A stretch of 32,515 nt of DNA from Comamonadaceae bacterium (GCA_021299555.1 JAJTGH010000006.1:1-32515); one strand, 5' to 3'; shown: positions 12,299-24,039, counted from the first letter of the stretch. Notes: a model not told the origin generated them from the letters alone. Translations and numbers: made by a program.

Positions 12299-14619
12299 TC
12301 GGCCCGAGCCGGCACCAAGATCTCGCGCTGCCCCGCGCCCGACATGGCGCTGACCATGCCGGCGTTTTCCATGTCCTCAAGCAATCGGGCCGCGCGGTTG
12401 TAACCGATCTTCAGGTGCCGCTGCACCAGCGATATGGAAGCCTTGCGGTGCTTGAGCACCACCTCGACCGCCTGATCGTACATGGGGTCTTTCTCGCCAC
12501 CGGCATCGCCCAGCAAGTCGGCACCGCCCTCGCCATCGACCGTACCGCCTTCGAGCACACCGTCGACATATTGGGGCTCGCCCTGAGATTTGAGATAAGC
12601 CACCACGCGATGGACCTCCTCGTCACTGACAAAAGCGCCATGAACGCGTATGGGCAGTCCCGTGCCACTGGGCAGGTAGAGCATGTCCCCCATGCCCAAC
12701 AGGGCTTCGGCGCCCATCTGATCGAGGATGGTGCGGCTGTCGATCTTGCTGGAGACCTGGAAGGACAGCCGAGTGGGGATATTGGCCTTGATCAGGCCGG
12801 TGATCACGTCCACACTGGGCCGCTGGGTGGCCAGGATCAGGTGAATCCCAGCCGCTCGGGCCTTTTGCGCCAAGCGCGCGATGAGCTCTTCGATCTTTTT
12901 GCCCACGACCATCATCAGGTCGGCCAACTCGTCAATCACAACCACGATAAAGGGCAAGCGCTCCAGAGGCTCTGGCTCGTTGGGCGTCAGGCTAAACGGG
13001 TTGTAGATGAACTCGCCGCGGGCTTTGGCTTCGTCGATCTTCGCGTTGTAGCCGGCCAAGTTGCGAACGCCCAGCTTGCTCATCAGCCTGTAGCGTTTTT
13101 CCATTTCGGCCACGCACCAATTGAGGCCATGGGCCGCTTGCTTCATGTCGGTGACCACAGGCGCCAGAAGGTGAGCAATCCCCTCGTAGACGCTCATCTC
13201 AAGCATCTTGGGATCAATCAGCAGCAAGCGCACATCGCGCGGGTCGGCCTTGTAGAGCAGACTCAAGATCATGGCATTGATGCCCACCGACTTGCCCGAG
13301 CCGGTGGTGCCGGCCACCAGGCAATGCGGCATCTTGGCCAAGTCGGCCACCACAGCGTTGCCGCTGATGTCCTTGCCCAAGCCTAGAGTCAGCATGGACT
13401 TGGCTTCGTTGTAGGTTTGCGAGCCCAAAATCTCGCTGAGCTTGATGGACTGCCTCTTGGCGTTGGGCAATTCAAGCGCCATGTAGTTCTTGCCCGGGAT
13501 GGTCTCGATGACGCGAATGGACACGAGGCTCAGCGCACGGGCCAGGTCCTTGGCCAGGTTGACCACCTGCGAGCCCTTAACACCGGTGGCTGGCTCGATT
13601 TCATAGCGGGTGATCACGGGCCCGGGGGCAGCGGCCACCACACGCACCTCGACGCCAAAGTCCTTGAGTTTCTTCTCGATCAGTCTGGAAGTCATCTCCA
13701 GCATCTCGGCCGATACGCCCTCCTGCCGAGAAATCGCACCATCGAGCAGATCGATCTGGGGCAAATTGGAGTCGGGCAGTTCATTGAAGAGCGGCTTTTG
13801 GCGCTCCTTGGCCACCCGCTCGCTTTTGGGAATTTCGACCGCAACGGGTTCAATCACCACAGCAATGGGATGACTGTCCTCAATGTCCACTCGCTCTTCG
13901 AGCAGCACCTCTTCGCGCTCACGTGCGGCCATGCGGCCTGCAGCCAAATCCTGGGCCACTTCACGTTTTTCGCGGCGCGTCTCGATCAAGCCGTCGATCC
14001 ACCCTCCCAGACCTTGAGCCGCCTGCCCCCAGGAAAAAGAAAATGCCAAAGAGACACCAGCAACACCCACCACGATACACACTAGGGCCGAGCCGGCAAA
14101 TCCCAGCCATTTCAGGGCGGCCGGCCCAACCCAGTAACCAAGCACGCCACCGGCATGCCCGGGCAAAAAGGCCTCAAACCGATAAAGCCGCGTCCATTCC
14201 AGCGCCGCACTGGCGACCATCAGGGCAAGCAAACCCAGGCCAACGGCCACGCGTTTGCGCCAGTTAGAAGGCGCTGCAGGTGCACCACTGAGCCATCGGC
14301 GCAGGCCGGTCAACCACAGACTGACGCCCAGAGCGACCAGCCACCAGACCGACAGGCCCAGCAAAAAATAGCTGTGATCGGCCAGCAAAGCGCCGAAACG
14401 GCCTCCCCAGTTGCGCACAGCCCCCGCCGCGCTGCCCGCAGCGCCACCCGTCGTGGACCAGGCGGGGTCATTGGCCGAATAACTCAGCAGGCAAAGCAGC
14501 CAGAACGACAATGCCAGCAGCCCGAAAATCAGGCTCAGCTCCTGGGCAAACCGACTCAGCCGCCCCGGGGCTTCGGGCCGATCGCTTTGAGCTTGTAAGG
14601 TGTCGATGGAGTAAGTCAT
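12295..14619 (-). CDS. ftsK: DNA translocase FtsK
   Basis: 774 aa; N-terminal TM segments, Walker [75 protein letters not shown]-terminal gamma winged helix ([20 protein letters not shown]). Confidence 0.97.
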   Translation of the reverse strand: MTYSIDTLQAQSDRPEAPGRLSRFAQELSLIFGLLALSFWLLCLLSYSANDPAWSTTGGAAGSAAGAVRNWGGRFGALLADHSYFLLGLSVWWLVALGVSLWLTGLRRWLSGAPAAPSNWRKRVAVGLGLLALMVASAALEWTRLYRFEAFLPGHAGGVLGYWVGPAALKWLGFAGSALVCIVVGVAGVSLAFSFSWGQAAQGLGGWIDGLIETRREKREVAQDLAAGRMAAREREEVLLEERVDIEDSHPIAVVIEPVAVEIPKSERVAKERQKPLFNELPDSNLPQIDLLDGAISRQEGVSAEMLEMTSRLIEKKLKDFGVEVRVVAAAPGPVITRYEIEPATGVKGSQVVNLAKDLARALSLVSIRVIETIPGKNYMALELPNAKRQSIKLSEILGSQTYNEAKSMLTLGLGKDISGNAVVADLAKMPHCLVAGTTGSGKSVGINAMILSLLYKADPRDVRLLLIDPKMLEMSVYEGIAHLLAPVVTDMKQAAHGLNWCVAEMEKRYRLMSKLGVRNLAGYNAKIDEAKARGEFIYNPFSLTPNEPEPLERLPFIVVVIDELADLMMVVGKKIEELIARLAQKARAAGIHLILATQRPSVDVITGLIKANIPTRLSFQVSSKIDSRTILDQMGAEALLGMGDMLYLPSGTGLPIRVHGAFVSDEEVHRVVAYLKSQGEPQYVDGVLEGGTVDGEGGADLLGDAGGEKDPMYDQAVEVVLKHRKASISLVQRHLKIGYNRAARLLEDMENAGMVSAMSGAGQREILVPARAD

Positions 14620-14634
14620 GGATCAGACCGATAG

Positions 14635-15753
<1,119 letters not shown>

Positions 15754-15754
15754 C

Positions 15755-16660
15755 ATGCCAGTTTTCAGCATGACGGGCTATGCAGCAGTGCAGGCGCCCC
15801 TGGAGGTTCAGGGACACAGCGACCAAGGCGCAGGCTCGCTGGGCCTGGAAATTCGATCGGTCAACAGCCGTTTCCTGGATCTGGCCCTGCGCCTGCCCGA
15901 CGATTTGCGTCAGGCCGAGCCCGGCTTGCGCGAGCTCATTGGGCGCCAGCTCAAGCGCGGCAAGGTGGAGTTGCGTGCCGGTATCGAAAGCGCCAAAAGC
16001 AGCGCCTTGCCCAGAGCCTCTGTCGTCTTGCTCGAGCAGTTGCTGCAGGCACAAAAAAGCATACAAGCCCACTTGCCCGACGCCGCCGGCTTGAGCGTGG
16101 CCGAGGTGCTGCGCTTGAGCGACCAGCCAAGGAGCGCGCCGCAGGACCTGCAAGCCCAATTGCTCAAATTGGCCCAGCAGGCGCTGCGCGAGCTGTGCTC
16201 GGCCAGACAGCGCGAGGGGGAGCGGCTGGCTCAGATGCTCACAGACCGAACCGGCCAGCTTCGGGACCTGGCCCGTCAAGCCGAACCCTTGGTGCCGCAG
16301 CTGGTGGAGCAACAAAAAAATCGCTTCCTCGAGCGCTGGAGTGAAGCAATGGCGCTGACCGATGGCAGCACGCCGCCGCAAGCGGCGCAAGACCGTGCGC
16401 TGACCGAGGCAACCGCCTTTGCGATTCGCATCGACGTGGCGGAGGAGCTCACGCGCCTGGCTTCGCATCTGGACGAAATTGATCGCCTGGTGCAAGCTGG
16501 CGGAGAAATCGGTAAACGGCTGGACTTTCTGATTCAAGAACTGCACCGCGAAGCCAATACCCTGGGTTCGAAATCGCCCGCCCTGGAGTTGACCCGGATT
16601 TCAGTGGACATGAAGGTGCTGATCGAGCAAATGCGCGAGCAGGTACAAAACATCGAATAA
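15755..16660 (+). CDS. yicC: YicC family endoribonuclease-like protein
   Basis: MPVFSMTGYAAVQ..., SVNSRFLDLALRLPD, C-terminal KRLDFLIQELHREANTLGSKSPALELTRISVDMKVLIEQMREQVQNIE. Confidence 0.93.
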   Translation: MPVFSMTGYAAVQAPLEVQGHSDQGAGSLGLEIRSVNSRFLDLALRLPDDLRQAEPGLRELIGRQLKRGKVELRAGIESAKSSALPRASVVLLEQLLQAQKSIQAHLPDAAGLSVAEVLRLSDQPRSAPQDLQAQLLKLAQQALRELCSARQREGERLAQMLTDRTGQLRDLARQAEPLVPQLVEQQKNRFLERWSEAMALTDGSTPPQAAQDRALTEATAFAIRIDVAEELTRLASHLDEIDRLVQAGGEIGKRLDFLIQELHREANTLGSKSPALELTRISVDMKVLIEQMREQVQNIE

Positions 16661-16663
16661 GCT

Positions 16664-17293
16664 GTGAACGCTATGGACTACCCAGGAAACCTCTTCGTTG
16701 TTGCAGCGCCCAGTGGCGCTGGCAAGTCCAGCCTGGTCAAGGCTCTGATGGAGATCGACGCTGGAGTAGCTCCCTCGGTTTCTCACACCACCCGCCCGCC
16801 CCGCGGCCAGGAAAAGCACGGGCGTGAGTACTTTTTTCTATCCAACGATGAGTTCGACCGCATGGTGGAGCGTCAGTCGTTCCTTGAATGGGCCCATGTG
16901 CATGGTCACCGATACGGTACGTCCCGGCAGGCCATCGAAGACCGGATCAGAACCGGAGCCGATGTGATGCTGGAAATCGACTACCAAGGGGCGATCAACA
17001 TCAAGAAAATCTTCGCCAACGCAGTGCTGATCTTTATCCTGCCGCCGAGCTGGGAGGAGCTGCGCGCCCGCCTGCAACGGCGCGGCGAAGACAGCGCGCA
17101 GGTGATCGAGCTGCGCCTGAGAAATGCGGCCGAGGAAATGGCACAGGTCCAGCATTTCGACTTCGTTATAATCAACGAACTCTTTGAACGGGCGCTCTTT
17201 GACCTCAAGAGCATCGTTCACGCTCAGCGGCTCAAGTACGCGGCCCAGCGCCGCAGCCGAGCCGCGACATTTGAAGCCCTGAATCTGACCTGA
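16664..17293 (+). CDS. gmk: Guanylate kinase
   Basis: [52 protein letters not shown] at 16664 or ATG at 16673 as start. Confidence 0.96.
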   Translation: MNAMDYPGNLFVVAAPSGAGKSSLVKALMEIDAGVAPSVSHTTRPPRGQEKHGREYFFLSNDEFDRMVERQSFLEWAHVHGHRYGTSRQAIEDRIRTGADVMLEIDYQGAINIKKIFANAVLIFILPPSWEELRARLQRRGEDSAQVIELRLRNAAEEMAQVQHFDFVIINELFERALFDLKSIVHAQRLKYAAQRRSRAATFEALNLT

Positions 17294-17316
17294 TTTGACT
17301 GACTGGAGTTTGTGCC

Positions 17317-17520
17317 ATGGCCCGCATCACCGTTGAAGACTGCCTGGAAAAGATCCCCAACCGCTTTCAGCTGGTGCTCGCCGCCACCTACCGTGCCCGC
17401 ATGCTCAGCCAGGGGCACACGCCAAAAATTGAGAGCAGGAACAAGCCTGGGGTGACCGCCTTGCGTGAAATCGCTGCGGGACAAATTGGCCTGGAAATGC
17501 TTAAAAAAGTGCCCGGCTGA
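17317..17520 (+). CDS. rpoZ: DNA-directed RNA polymerase omega subunit
   Basis: [30 protein letters not shown]...[26 protein letters not shown], 67 aa. Confidence 0.97.
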   Translation: MARITVEDCLEKIPNRFQLVLAATYRARMLSQGHTPKIESRNKPGVTALREIAAGQIGLEMLKKVPG

Positions 17521-17536
17521 CCTGATCGGCCCCCTT

Positions 17537-17564
17537 GAAAAGCACCGCCTGGCGGTGCTTTTTT
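17537..17564 (+). terminator. Rho-independent terminator after rpoZ
   Basis: AAAAGCACCGCC-T-GGCGGTGCTTTTTT: GC-rich perfect stem followed by a T-run. Confidence 0.75.
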
Positions 17565-17641
17565 GCTTTTTGGCGCGCCCGCTGTCACCCAAAAAAGCGC
17601 CCAGACGCCGCAAGCCTTGCCGCTCGCGCTACAGTCGGGTC

Positions 17642-19882
17642 ATGGGCGCCCTGCAACCGACTGTCATGAACGCTCGCTCGAGCCCGGCCGCTGCCAACGC
17701 AGCAGCGGCCAGCTTTGCGGCGCTCACTGCAAAGCTGGGGTACCTGAGCCGATCCGACGTCGAACTGGTGCGCAAAGCCTACCGGTTTGCCGATGAGGCC
17801 CACCTGGGTCAACTTCGCAGCAGTGGCGAGCCGTACATCACTCACCCGATCGCGGTGGCAGCCCAGTGCGCCGATTGGAAGCTCGACGCACAGGCCCTGA
17901 TGGCCGCTTTGCTGCACGACGCGATCGAGGACTGTGGCGTGAGCAAGCCCGAGCTGATTGAGCGATTTGGCGCGCCCGTGGCTGAACTGGTCGACGGACT
18001 GACCAAACTGGAAAAGCTGGCCTTCAACACCCGGGAAGAAAACCAAGCCGAGTCTTTCCGCAAGATGCTCTTGGCCATGGCGCGGGACGTCCGGGTCATC
18101 CTGATCAAGCTGGCCGATCGCACCCACAACATGCGCACCCTGGGCGACCTGCCCAGGGCCAAGTGGGGGCGCATTGCCAACGAAACGCTCGACATCTATG
18201 CCCCGATCGCCCACCGGCTCGGTCTGAACGCCACTTACCGCGAGCTGCAGGATCTGTCATTCAGGCACTTGCACCCCTGGCGCTACGCGACCTTGTCCAA
18301 GGCCCTGTCGCGCTCGCGCGGGCGGCGCCGCGACGTCATCCGGCGGGCGCAAAACGAGGTCGAGGCTGCGTTCGCCGCTGCCGGTATACAGGTTCGAATC
18401 GATGGCCGGGAAAAGACGCTGTTTTCGATCTATCGCAAGATGAACGACAAGCACCTGTCGTTTGCGCAAGTGACCGACATCTACGGCTTTCGCGTGATCG
18501 TCGATCAGGTCACGGCCTGCTATACCGCCTTGGGTGTGCTGCACCAGCTCTACAAGCCCTTGCCGGGCAAATTCAAGGACTACATCGCCATCCCGAAGAT
18601 CAATGGCTACCAGTCCCTGCACACCACCTTGATCGGGCCGTTTGGTACCAACATTGAATTCCAGATGCGAACCGAGGCCATGCATGTGGTGGCCGAGTCG
18701 GGTGTGGCGGCGCACTGGCTCTACAAGGCCGTCGATCCGCTGGGCGACACTTCGCAGAACCTGGGCACCCAGTGGCTTCAATCCCTGCTGGACATCCAGC
18801 ATGAGACCCGTGATGCGTCGGAATTTTGGGACCATATCAAGATCGATCTGTTTCCCGATGCGGTCTATGTTTTCACGCCCAAGAGCCAGATCATGGCCAT
18901 GCCCCGGGGCGCCACGGTGGTGGACTTTGCTTACACCATTCACAGCGACATCGGTCATCGAACGGTCGCTGCCAAGATCAACTCTGAGCAAGTGCCGCTG
19001 CGCACCGAGCTGCGAAACGGGGATGTGGTTGAAGTCATCACCGGGTCGGTGGTCAGCCCCAACCCCGGCTGGCTCGGCTTTGTCAGAACTGGAAGGGCGA
19101 GATCGAAAATTCGCCACCACCTCAAGACCATGGCCCTGACCGAGTCGAGGGATCTGGGCGAAAAGATGCTGGCTCAGGCGCTGCGCGCTGAAGGGATCGA
19201 GCAGTTGCCCAGCGAAGATGAGGCGTTCCGTAGCCTGTGGGACCGAACACTGCGCTTTTCAGGCAATCGATCCCGAGCGGACTTGCTCACCGACATTGGT
19301 TTGGGCAAACGCATTGCCAGCATCGTGGCCAAGCGCATGGCCAGCTTGTTGATTGAAAGCGGGACCAAGCCCGATGCGCTGCTCATGAGTCGCGAGCGTT
19401 TTACGGCCCACGAATCTGTTTCGCAAGCCGCATTGCTGCTCGATGGCAGCGAAGGCAGCTCGGTTCAATTTGCATCGTGCTGCCACCCCATCCCCGGCGA
19501 TGACATCGTTGGCTACCTGGGCCATGGAGAAGGCGTGGTGGTCCACACCGAGGACTGCAGCGTGGCGCAGCGCCTGCAACACCGCGACAGCGAACGTTTT
19601 ATTGCTGTGGCCTGGTCAGACGAGCTGACCCGAACCTTTGAAACCGACCTGCTGCTCACTGTGACTGCTGGCAAGGGCGTGCTGGCACGGGTGGCCTCTG
19701 CCCTGGCCGGTGCGGAAGTCAACATCACCCATGTTCAGATGCAGCCCGAAAGTGTGCAGGCCACGACCGAGTTGCGCTTTACCATCGCCGTTGAAGACCG
19801 CATTCATCTGGCGCGCGTGATCCGCAGCCTCAAGCGAACGCCAGCCGTGCTGCGGGTTCAACGCGCCAAGCCGGGACACTGA
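17642..19882 (+). CDS. spoT: Bifunctional (p)ppGpp synthetase/hydrolase (SpoT/Rel)
   Basis: HD domain (LLHDAIEDCGVSK), synthetase domain (GREKTLFSIYRKMNDKHLSFAQVTDIYGFRVIV), TGS and ACT domains; follows rpoZ as in many proteobacteria. Start at 17642 or 17666. Confidence 0.95.
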   Translation: MGALQPTVMNARSSPAAANAAAASFAALTAKLGYLSRSDVELVRKAYRFADEAHLGQLRSSGEPYITHPIAVAAQCADWKLDAQALMAALLHDAIEDCGVSKPELIERFGAPVAELVDGLTKLEKLAFNTREENQAESFRKMLLAMARDVRVILIKLADRTHNMRTLGDLPRAKWGRIANETLDIYAPIAHRLGLNATYRELQDLSFRHLHPWRYATLSKALSRSRGRRRDVIRRAQNEVEAAFAAAGIQVRIDGREKTLFSIYRKMNDKHLSFAQVTDIYGFRVIVDQVTACYTALGVLHQLYKPLPGKFKDYIAIPKINGYQSLHTTLIGPFGTNIEFQMRTEAMHVVAESGVAAHWLYKAVDPLGDTSQNLGTQWLQSLLDIQHETRDASEFWDHIKIDLFPDAVYVFTPKSQIMAMPRGATVVDFAYTIHSDIGHRTVAAKINSEQVPLRTELRNGDVVEVITGSVVSPNPGWLGFVRTGRARSKIRHHLKTMALTESRDLGEKMLAQALRAEGIEQLPSEDEAFRSLWDRTLRFSGNRSRADLLTDIGLGKRIASIVAKRMASLLIESGTKPDALLMSRERFTAHESVSQAALLLDGSEGSSVQFASCCHPIPGDDIVGYLGHGEGVVVHTEDCSVAQRLQHRDSERFIAVAWSDELTRTFETDLLLTVTAGKGVLARVASALAGAEVNITHVQMQPESVQATTELRFTIAVEDRIHLARVIRSLKRTPAVLRVQRAKPGH

Positions 19883-19918
19883 CCCAACCAAGGCCCAATC
19901 CGGGCGCAACAGCGCGCA

Positions 19919-20491
19919 CTACGGTCCAGAGGTACGGGACTGCGCTGCATCGGGATAGCTCACCTGTAGAGCCTCCAGCATTTGCACGCCGACCGGTGTG
20001 TGCAAAGGCACCTCGTCGCCCACACGCGCCTTGAGCAAAGCGCGCGCCACCGGGCTGATCCAGCTGATCTGTCCGGCCAGGCTGTCGGCTTCATCAATGC
20101 CCACGATGGTGACCGTGTATTGCCGTCCATCCACTTGAACATAGTGCACCGTGGCGCCAAAGAAAACCTGATCACTGCCATGGTGAACCGAGGGGTCACT
20201 GATTTCCGCGATTTCAAGCCGCTTGGTCAAAAACCTCACCCTGCGGTCAATTTCACGCAGACGCTTTTTCCCGTAAAGGTAGTCACCGTTTTCTGAACGG
20301 TCGCCGTTGCTCGCCGCCCAGTGCACCACCTCGACAACCCGCGGTCGCTCGTTGTCAATCAGGTCCAGCAACTCGGCTTTGAGGCGAGCAAATCCGGCCG
20401 GGGTGATGTAGTTTTTGCCGCCCACTGGCAAGGGCGGCAAGCCAAGGTCATCCTCGTCAGCGTCGGTTTCTTTGGTGAAGGCCTTGCTCAT
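19919..20491 (-). CDS. greB: Transcription elongation factor GreB
   Basis: MSKAFTKETDADEDDLGLPPLPVGGKNYITPAGFARLKAELLDLIDNERPRVVEVVHWAASNGDRSENGDYLYGKKRLREIDRRVRFLTKRLE. Confidence 0.95.
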   Translation of the reverse strand: MSKAFTKETDADEDDLGLPPLPVGGKNYITPAGFARLKAELLDLIDNERPRVVEVVHWAASNGDRSENGDYLYGKKRLREIDRRVRFLTKRLEIAEISDPSVHHGSDQVFFGATVHYVQVDGRQYTVTIVGIDEADSLAGQISWISPVARALLKARVGDEVPLHTPVGVQMLEALQVSYPDAAQSRTSGP

Positions 20492-20563
20492 GGCAAAAGC
20501 ATAGCAGTGCGAATCGGTATCGGCCACTGCAGGCCCAGGCAAGGGCCAGCGAAGAAGCGGCGC

Positions 20564-20818
20564 TCAATCAAAAATTTCACTGAGCCAAGACTTGTGCTTG
20601 CGGTGACCGTGGTGCGACTGACTCCAATTTTGGGGCGCAGTCCGCTGGGCAGTCACAGACTGAGCCGTCACAGGAACATCTGCAGCACTGCGCTCGATGA
20701 TCTTGTCAAGTTCACCGCGATCGAGCCAGACGCCGCGACACTTGGGGCAGTAGTCAATTTCCACGCCTTGGCGTTCAGCCATCGTCAGAACATGATCAAC
20801 GCACTGGGGACACTTCAT
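20564..20818 (-). CDS. zf-TFIIB-type small zinc-ribbon protein
   Basis: MKCPQCVDHVLTMAERQGVEIDYCPKCRGVWLDRGELDKIIERS: CxxC...CPxCxGxWLDRGEL. Confidence 0.88.
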   Translation of the reverse strand: MKCPQCVDHVLTMAERQGVEIDYCPKCRGVWLDRGELDKIIERSAADVPVTAQSVTAQRTAPQNWSQSHHGHRKHKSWLSEIFD

Positions 20819-20830
20819 AAGAGACTCCTT

Positions 20831-21814
20831 TCAGGACAACTTATCACCGTCGGGGCCAGGGACTGTGCCCACTGGTGCGGTGCGGGCGCTCAGAATCATG
20901 GTGATCGCAAGAATACCGACCACCGCACCGAGCGACACCACCACGGGGATCTTGTAGACATCGATGAGCACCATTTTGGTACCGATGAAGACCAGAATCA
21001 CTGCCAAGCCATAGTTGAGCAAATGGAACTTGGCAGCGACCGCCTGCAACAAGAAGAACATGGCCCGCAATCCCAAAATTGCGAATACGTTGCTGGTCAG
21101 CACAATGAACGGATCGCTGGTGATGGCAAAAATCGCGGGAATGGAGTCCACGGCAAAGATGACGTCGGTCAAACCCACCAAACAGATGACCATGAACAGC
21201 GGAGTGGCGATGCGCTTGCCGTTTTCCAGCGTAAAGAAATTCTCACCGTCGTAAGCGCTGCTCACGGGTATGAGCTTGCGCAAAATCTTCAGTGCCGGGT
21301 TGTCGCTCAGATCAGACTCCTTGCCAGCGGCCCACCACATCTTGATGCCAGTCAGGATCAGGAAGCCGCCAAACACATAAAGAACCCAATGAAACTGAGC
21401 CAGGAGCCAGCCACCAATCAAGATCATCACGGTGCGCAGTACGATGGCACCGACGATGCCGATCATCAAAACCCGCTTCTGGTAAGCCGCAGGAACGGAA
21501 AAGTAGGTGAAGATCATCAGGAAGACAACAATGTTGTCAACCGCCAAGCTCTTTTCGATCAAGTACCCGGTCAAAAACTCCAGTGATTTTTCGGAGGCCA
21601 GTTCGGAATTGCCCGTGGTGTCGCGAATTGCCCACCAAAACAGGGCATTGAAAACGAAACTCAGCGCGACCCAGACGATGGACCAGTTGATGGCCTGTTT
21701 GACGCTGACCTCCTGCGCACCTTGTTTTTTAAGGACAACAAAGTCAACGAAGAGCGCCGCCAGCACAAAGACGACAAAGACGAGCCAGAGCCACAAGGGC
21801 GCGATGGAATTCAT
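20831..21814 (-). CDS. TerC/Alx family integral membrane protein (probable metal exporter)
   Basis: MNSIAPLWLWLVFVVFVLAALFVDFVVL..., EKSLAVDNIVVFLMIFTYFSVPAAYQKRVLMIGIVGAIVLR, DVIFAVDSIPAIFAITSDPFIVLTSNVFAILGLRAMFFLLQ. ATG at 21814 with upstream GAGG Shine-Dalgarno. Confidence 0.94.
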   Translation of the reverse strand: MNSIAPLWLWLVFVVFVLAALFVDFVVLKKQGAQEVSVKQAINWSIVWVALSFVFNALFWWAIRDTTGNSELASEKSLEFLTGYLIEKSLAVDNIVVFLMIFTYFSVPAAYQKRVLMIGIVGAIVLRTVMILIGGWLLAQFHWVLYVFGGFLILTGIKMWWAAGKESDLSDNPALKILRKLIPVSSAYDGENFFTLENGKRIATPLFMVICLVGLTDVIFAVDSIPAIFAITSDPFIVLTSNVFAILGLRAMFFLLQAVAAKFHLLNYGLAVILVFIGTKMVLIDVYKIPVVVSLGAVVGILAITMILSARTAPVGTVPGPDGDKLS

Positions 21815-21843
21815 AAGCAAGACCTCGGTACGGTTTTAGCGCA

Positions 21844-21965
21844 CCCACAAGGTCTTGCGAGACCTCAAACAGCTTGGGGTCCGGGCATGCCGACAAAGCG
21901 CTGCTGCACTCTGTGTATTGACGACGCTACCCACCGGCATGGCCGGCACGCTACTCCCCTTGGGG
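21844..21965 (-). promoter_or_regulatory. yybP-ykoY-type (manganese) riboswitch in the terC leader
   Basis: Minus strand reads CCCCAAGGGGAGTAGCGTGCCGGCCATGCCGGTGGGTAGCGTCGTCAATACAC...GGCATGCCCGGACCCC...GAGGTCTCGCAAGACCTTGTGGGTGCGC; conserved GGGGAGUAG, GUCGUCAAYA, GAGnUCUCGCAAGACCUUGUGGGUG elements and P1 pairing (CCCCAAGG / CCTTGTGGG). Confidence 0.85.
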
Positions 21966-22067
21966 AAGAGAACCCGATGATAGACCGAGACGCCAAATCC
22001 CCATGGATTTAAGGAGATCTTGCGAGAGTCAGCGCATGAGCGATCGAACCGACTGGCCCATAGAGCC

Positions 22068-23297
22068 TCAGTCCTGACGCTCCACCACAAAGCTGACCAC
22101 GGTGGCACATGAGCCCCCAATGTTGAGCGTCTGTATGCGTTGAGCGCCCTCAATTTGACACGGCCCGGCCTGACCCGTGACCTGCCGCGCAGCGTCAAAC
22201 AGCATGCGCGATCCGGTAGCGCCCACCGGATGGCCGCAGCCGATCAGCCCGCCGCTGGGATTGATGGGGCAGCGGCCACCCGGTTCGATCCAGCCTTGCT
22301 CGACCGCCTGCCAACTCTGACCCGGGGCAGTCAACCCAAAGTGATCAATAGCCATGTACTCGGTGGTTGTAAAACAGTCGTGCGTCTCTATGCCCGACAG
22401 GGCCTGCGTGCCCTGTATGCCCGCACGCCGCCAGGCATGCTCGATCGCCTCGCGCACATGCGGGAAAACGTAAGCCTGATCCCGACTGCGTTCCAACTTG
22501 TCGCTCAGTCGCAGCCCCGCATTGCGATGCCCCCAACCCGAGATCCGGGCCAATGGCGCCTTGACGCCCTTGGCAGCATGCGCCTGGGCGAAGCGCGCAG
22601 AGGCGAGCACCACGGCACAGGCCCCATCGGTGATTTGTCCGCAATCCTGCCTTCGCGTGCCCGGTTCGATGACCGGATTGGCCTGATCGTCGTCGGTAAA
22701 GCTCAACTCATCAAACTGCCACTTGCGGGTTTGTGCCAAGGGATTGCGCTTGGCGTTGGCATAGTTGATCTGGGCAATGCGATTAAGATATTTGCGGTCG
22801 AGCCCGTATCGGTGATCGTATTCCTGAGCCAGCAGACCAAACGCCGCGGGCCACATGAAGGTGCAGTCTATGCCCTCATGACCCTGCCAAGACGCAGCGT
22901 TTTGATTGACCGACGCCACGTCACCGGCCGTATTCTTGAACTCCTCAACGCCCAACACAAGCACGCAGTCGTAGCGCCCGGATTCAATTTCGGCCATCGC
23001 AGTGAGCACGGCCAGGGAAGAAGATGCACACGCACCTTCATGCCGCATCGCAGGCACGCCCCACAACTGCGGCACCACCTGCGAGACCATGGCACCGAGG
23101 TGGGCCTGGTTGCGCTGCAACTCAGCAAACGCGTTTCCCACATGAATGCTCTCAATCGCCTGAGCATCAAGGCCACAGGCGTCCAAGGCGCCCAGCGTCG
23201 CCTCACGCACCATGTCGGAAATGTCTTGCCCCTGGCGAGACCAGGCTTTGGCAAAGTCGGTCTGGTATCCCCCCAACACAAAAACCGGTGCGCTCAT
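22068..23297 (-). CDS. Thiolase family protein / acetyl-CoA acetyltransferase
   Basis: MSAPVFVLGGYQTDFAKAWSRQGQDISDMVREATLGALDACGLDA, MRHEGACASSSLAVL, NPSGGLIGCGHPVGATGSRM. Confidence 0.92.
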   Translation of the reverse strand: MSAPVFVLGGYQTDFAKAWSRQGQDISDMVREATLGALDACGLDAQAIESIHVGNAFAELQRNQAHLGAMVSQVVPQLWGVPAMRHEGACASSSLAVLTAMAEIESGRYDCVLVLGVEEFKNTAGDVASVNQNAASWQGHEGIDCTFMWPAAFGLLAQEYDHRYGLDRKYLNRIAQINYANAKRNPLAQTRKWQFDELSFTDDDQANPVIEPGTRRQDCGQITDGACAVVLASARFAQAHAAKGVKAPLARISGWGHRNAGLRLSDKLERSRDQAYVFPHVREAIEHAWRRAGIQGTQALSGIETHDCFTTTEYMAIDHFGLTAPGQSWQAVEQGWIEPGGRCPINPSGGLIGCGHPVGATGSRMLFDAARQVTGQAGPCQIEGAQRIQTLNIGGSCATVVSFVVERQD

Positions 23298-23490
23298 GTT
23301 TTCTCCCAGCGTTTGATCCATCGAACCGCTCAGTATCCACCCGTCTGAGGGATATTGTCACAAATGGCGGAAGACCTCAACCCAAAGCCATAAGTGCCCA
23401 GTGCCAGACTCGCTCCAACCAGGCCGCCTGGCCCTTAAGCCGGCTTGCTACACCGTTGGCTCACTGGGTAAGAGCAGCGAGACCTGCATT

Positions 23491-24039
23491 TCACTTCTTG
23501 ACCAACGCGAGAGACCTTGCAAGCGACGCCTCAAAGGCGTCTTTGAGCGGATGGTTCGAAACGGGGAGTGCATCAACCACCTGCTTTGCCCAATCCAAAT
23601 AGTTGAGCCTGCGTTCTTCAGACCAACCCACAGCAGGTCGATCGCCAACATCTCGAACGTTTGAGGTCTTGTCTGCAAGCTTGACCAAGGCGGCTCCAGG
23701 GGACTTGTGCGGCGCGTTGACGAGCTGCATCTGTTTACGCTGGGCCTTATCCGTGATGGACTTGTCATCCGTGACCTCGGCAACCATGGACGCCACCCGG
23801 ACGCCAAAATGCGCGGCAAGCTCAGATTCGGTGGTTGCTGTGTCCTCGATGGTGTCGTGAAGCAATGCCGCGGCGATGATCTCTGGGTCTGACACGCCAC
23901 CGTCTTCAGCCAGAATTCGGGCGACCTGTAGCGGATGATTGATATACGCGGTTGACTCAGCTTCTTTTCGCAACTGACCGCGATGCTTGTCGGCGGCGAA
24001 GTTGGCCGCTTTAAGGATGAGAACGAGGTTGTTGTCCAT
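23491..24039 (-). CDS. Stand-alone SpoT/MESH1-type HD domain phosphohydrolase
   Basis: 182 aa; AADKHRGQLRKEAESTAYINHPLQVA, ALLHDTIEDTATTESEL, KLADKTSNVRDV = RelA/SpoT hydrolase HD motifs without synthetase, TGS or ACT domains. Confidence 0.88.
   Translation of the reverse strand: MDNNLVLILKAANFAADKHRGQLRKEAESTAYINHPLQVARILAEDGGVSDPEIIAAALLHDTIEDTATTESELAAHFGVRVASMVAEVTDDKSITDKAQRKQMQLVNAPHKSPGAALVKLADKTSNVRDVGDRPAVGWSEERRLNYLDWAKQVVDALPVSNHPLKDAFEASLARSLALVKK

Noticed and set aside
12415-14085. Long + strand ORFs (323 and 222 aa) antisense to ftsK
   Set aside because: Shadow ORFs; FtsK motifs are definite on the minus strand.
20321-21586. 421-aa ORF on + antisense to greB/zf-TFIIB/terC
   Set aside because: Spans several genes on the opposite strand; low-complexity shadow translation.
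22140-23348. 402-aa ORF on + antisense to the thiolase
   Set aside because: Thiolase motifs on the minus strand are clear; the antisense frame has no recognisable motifs.
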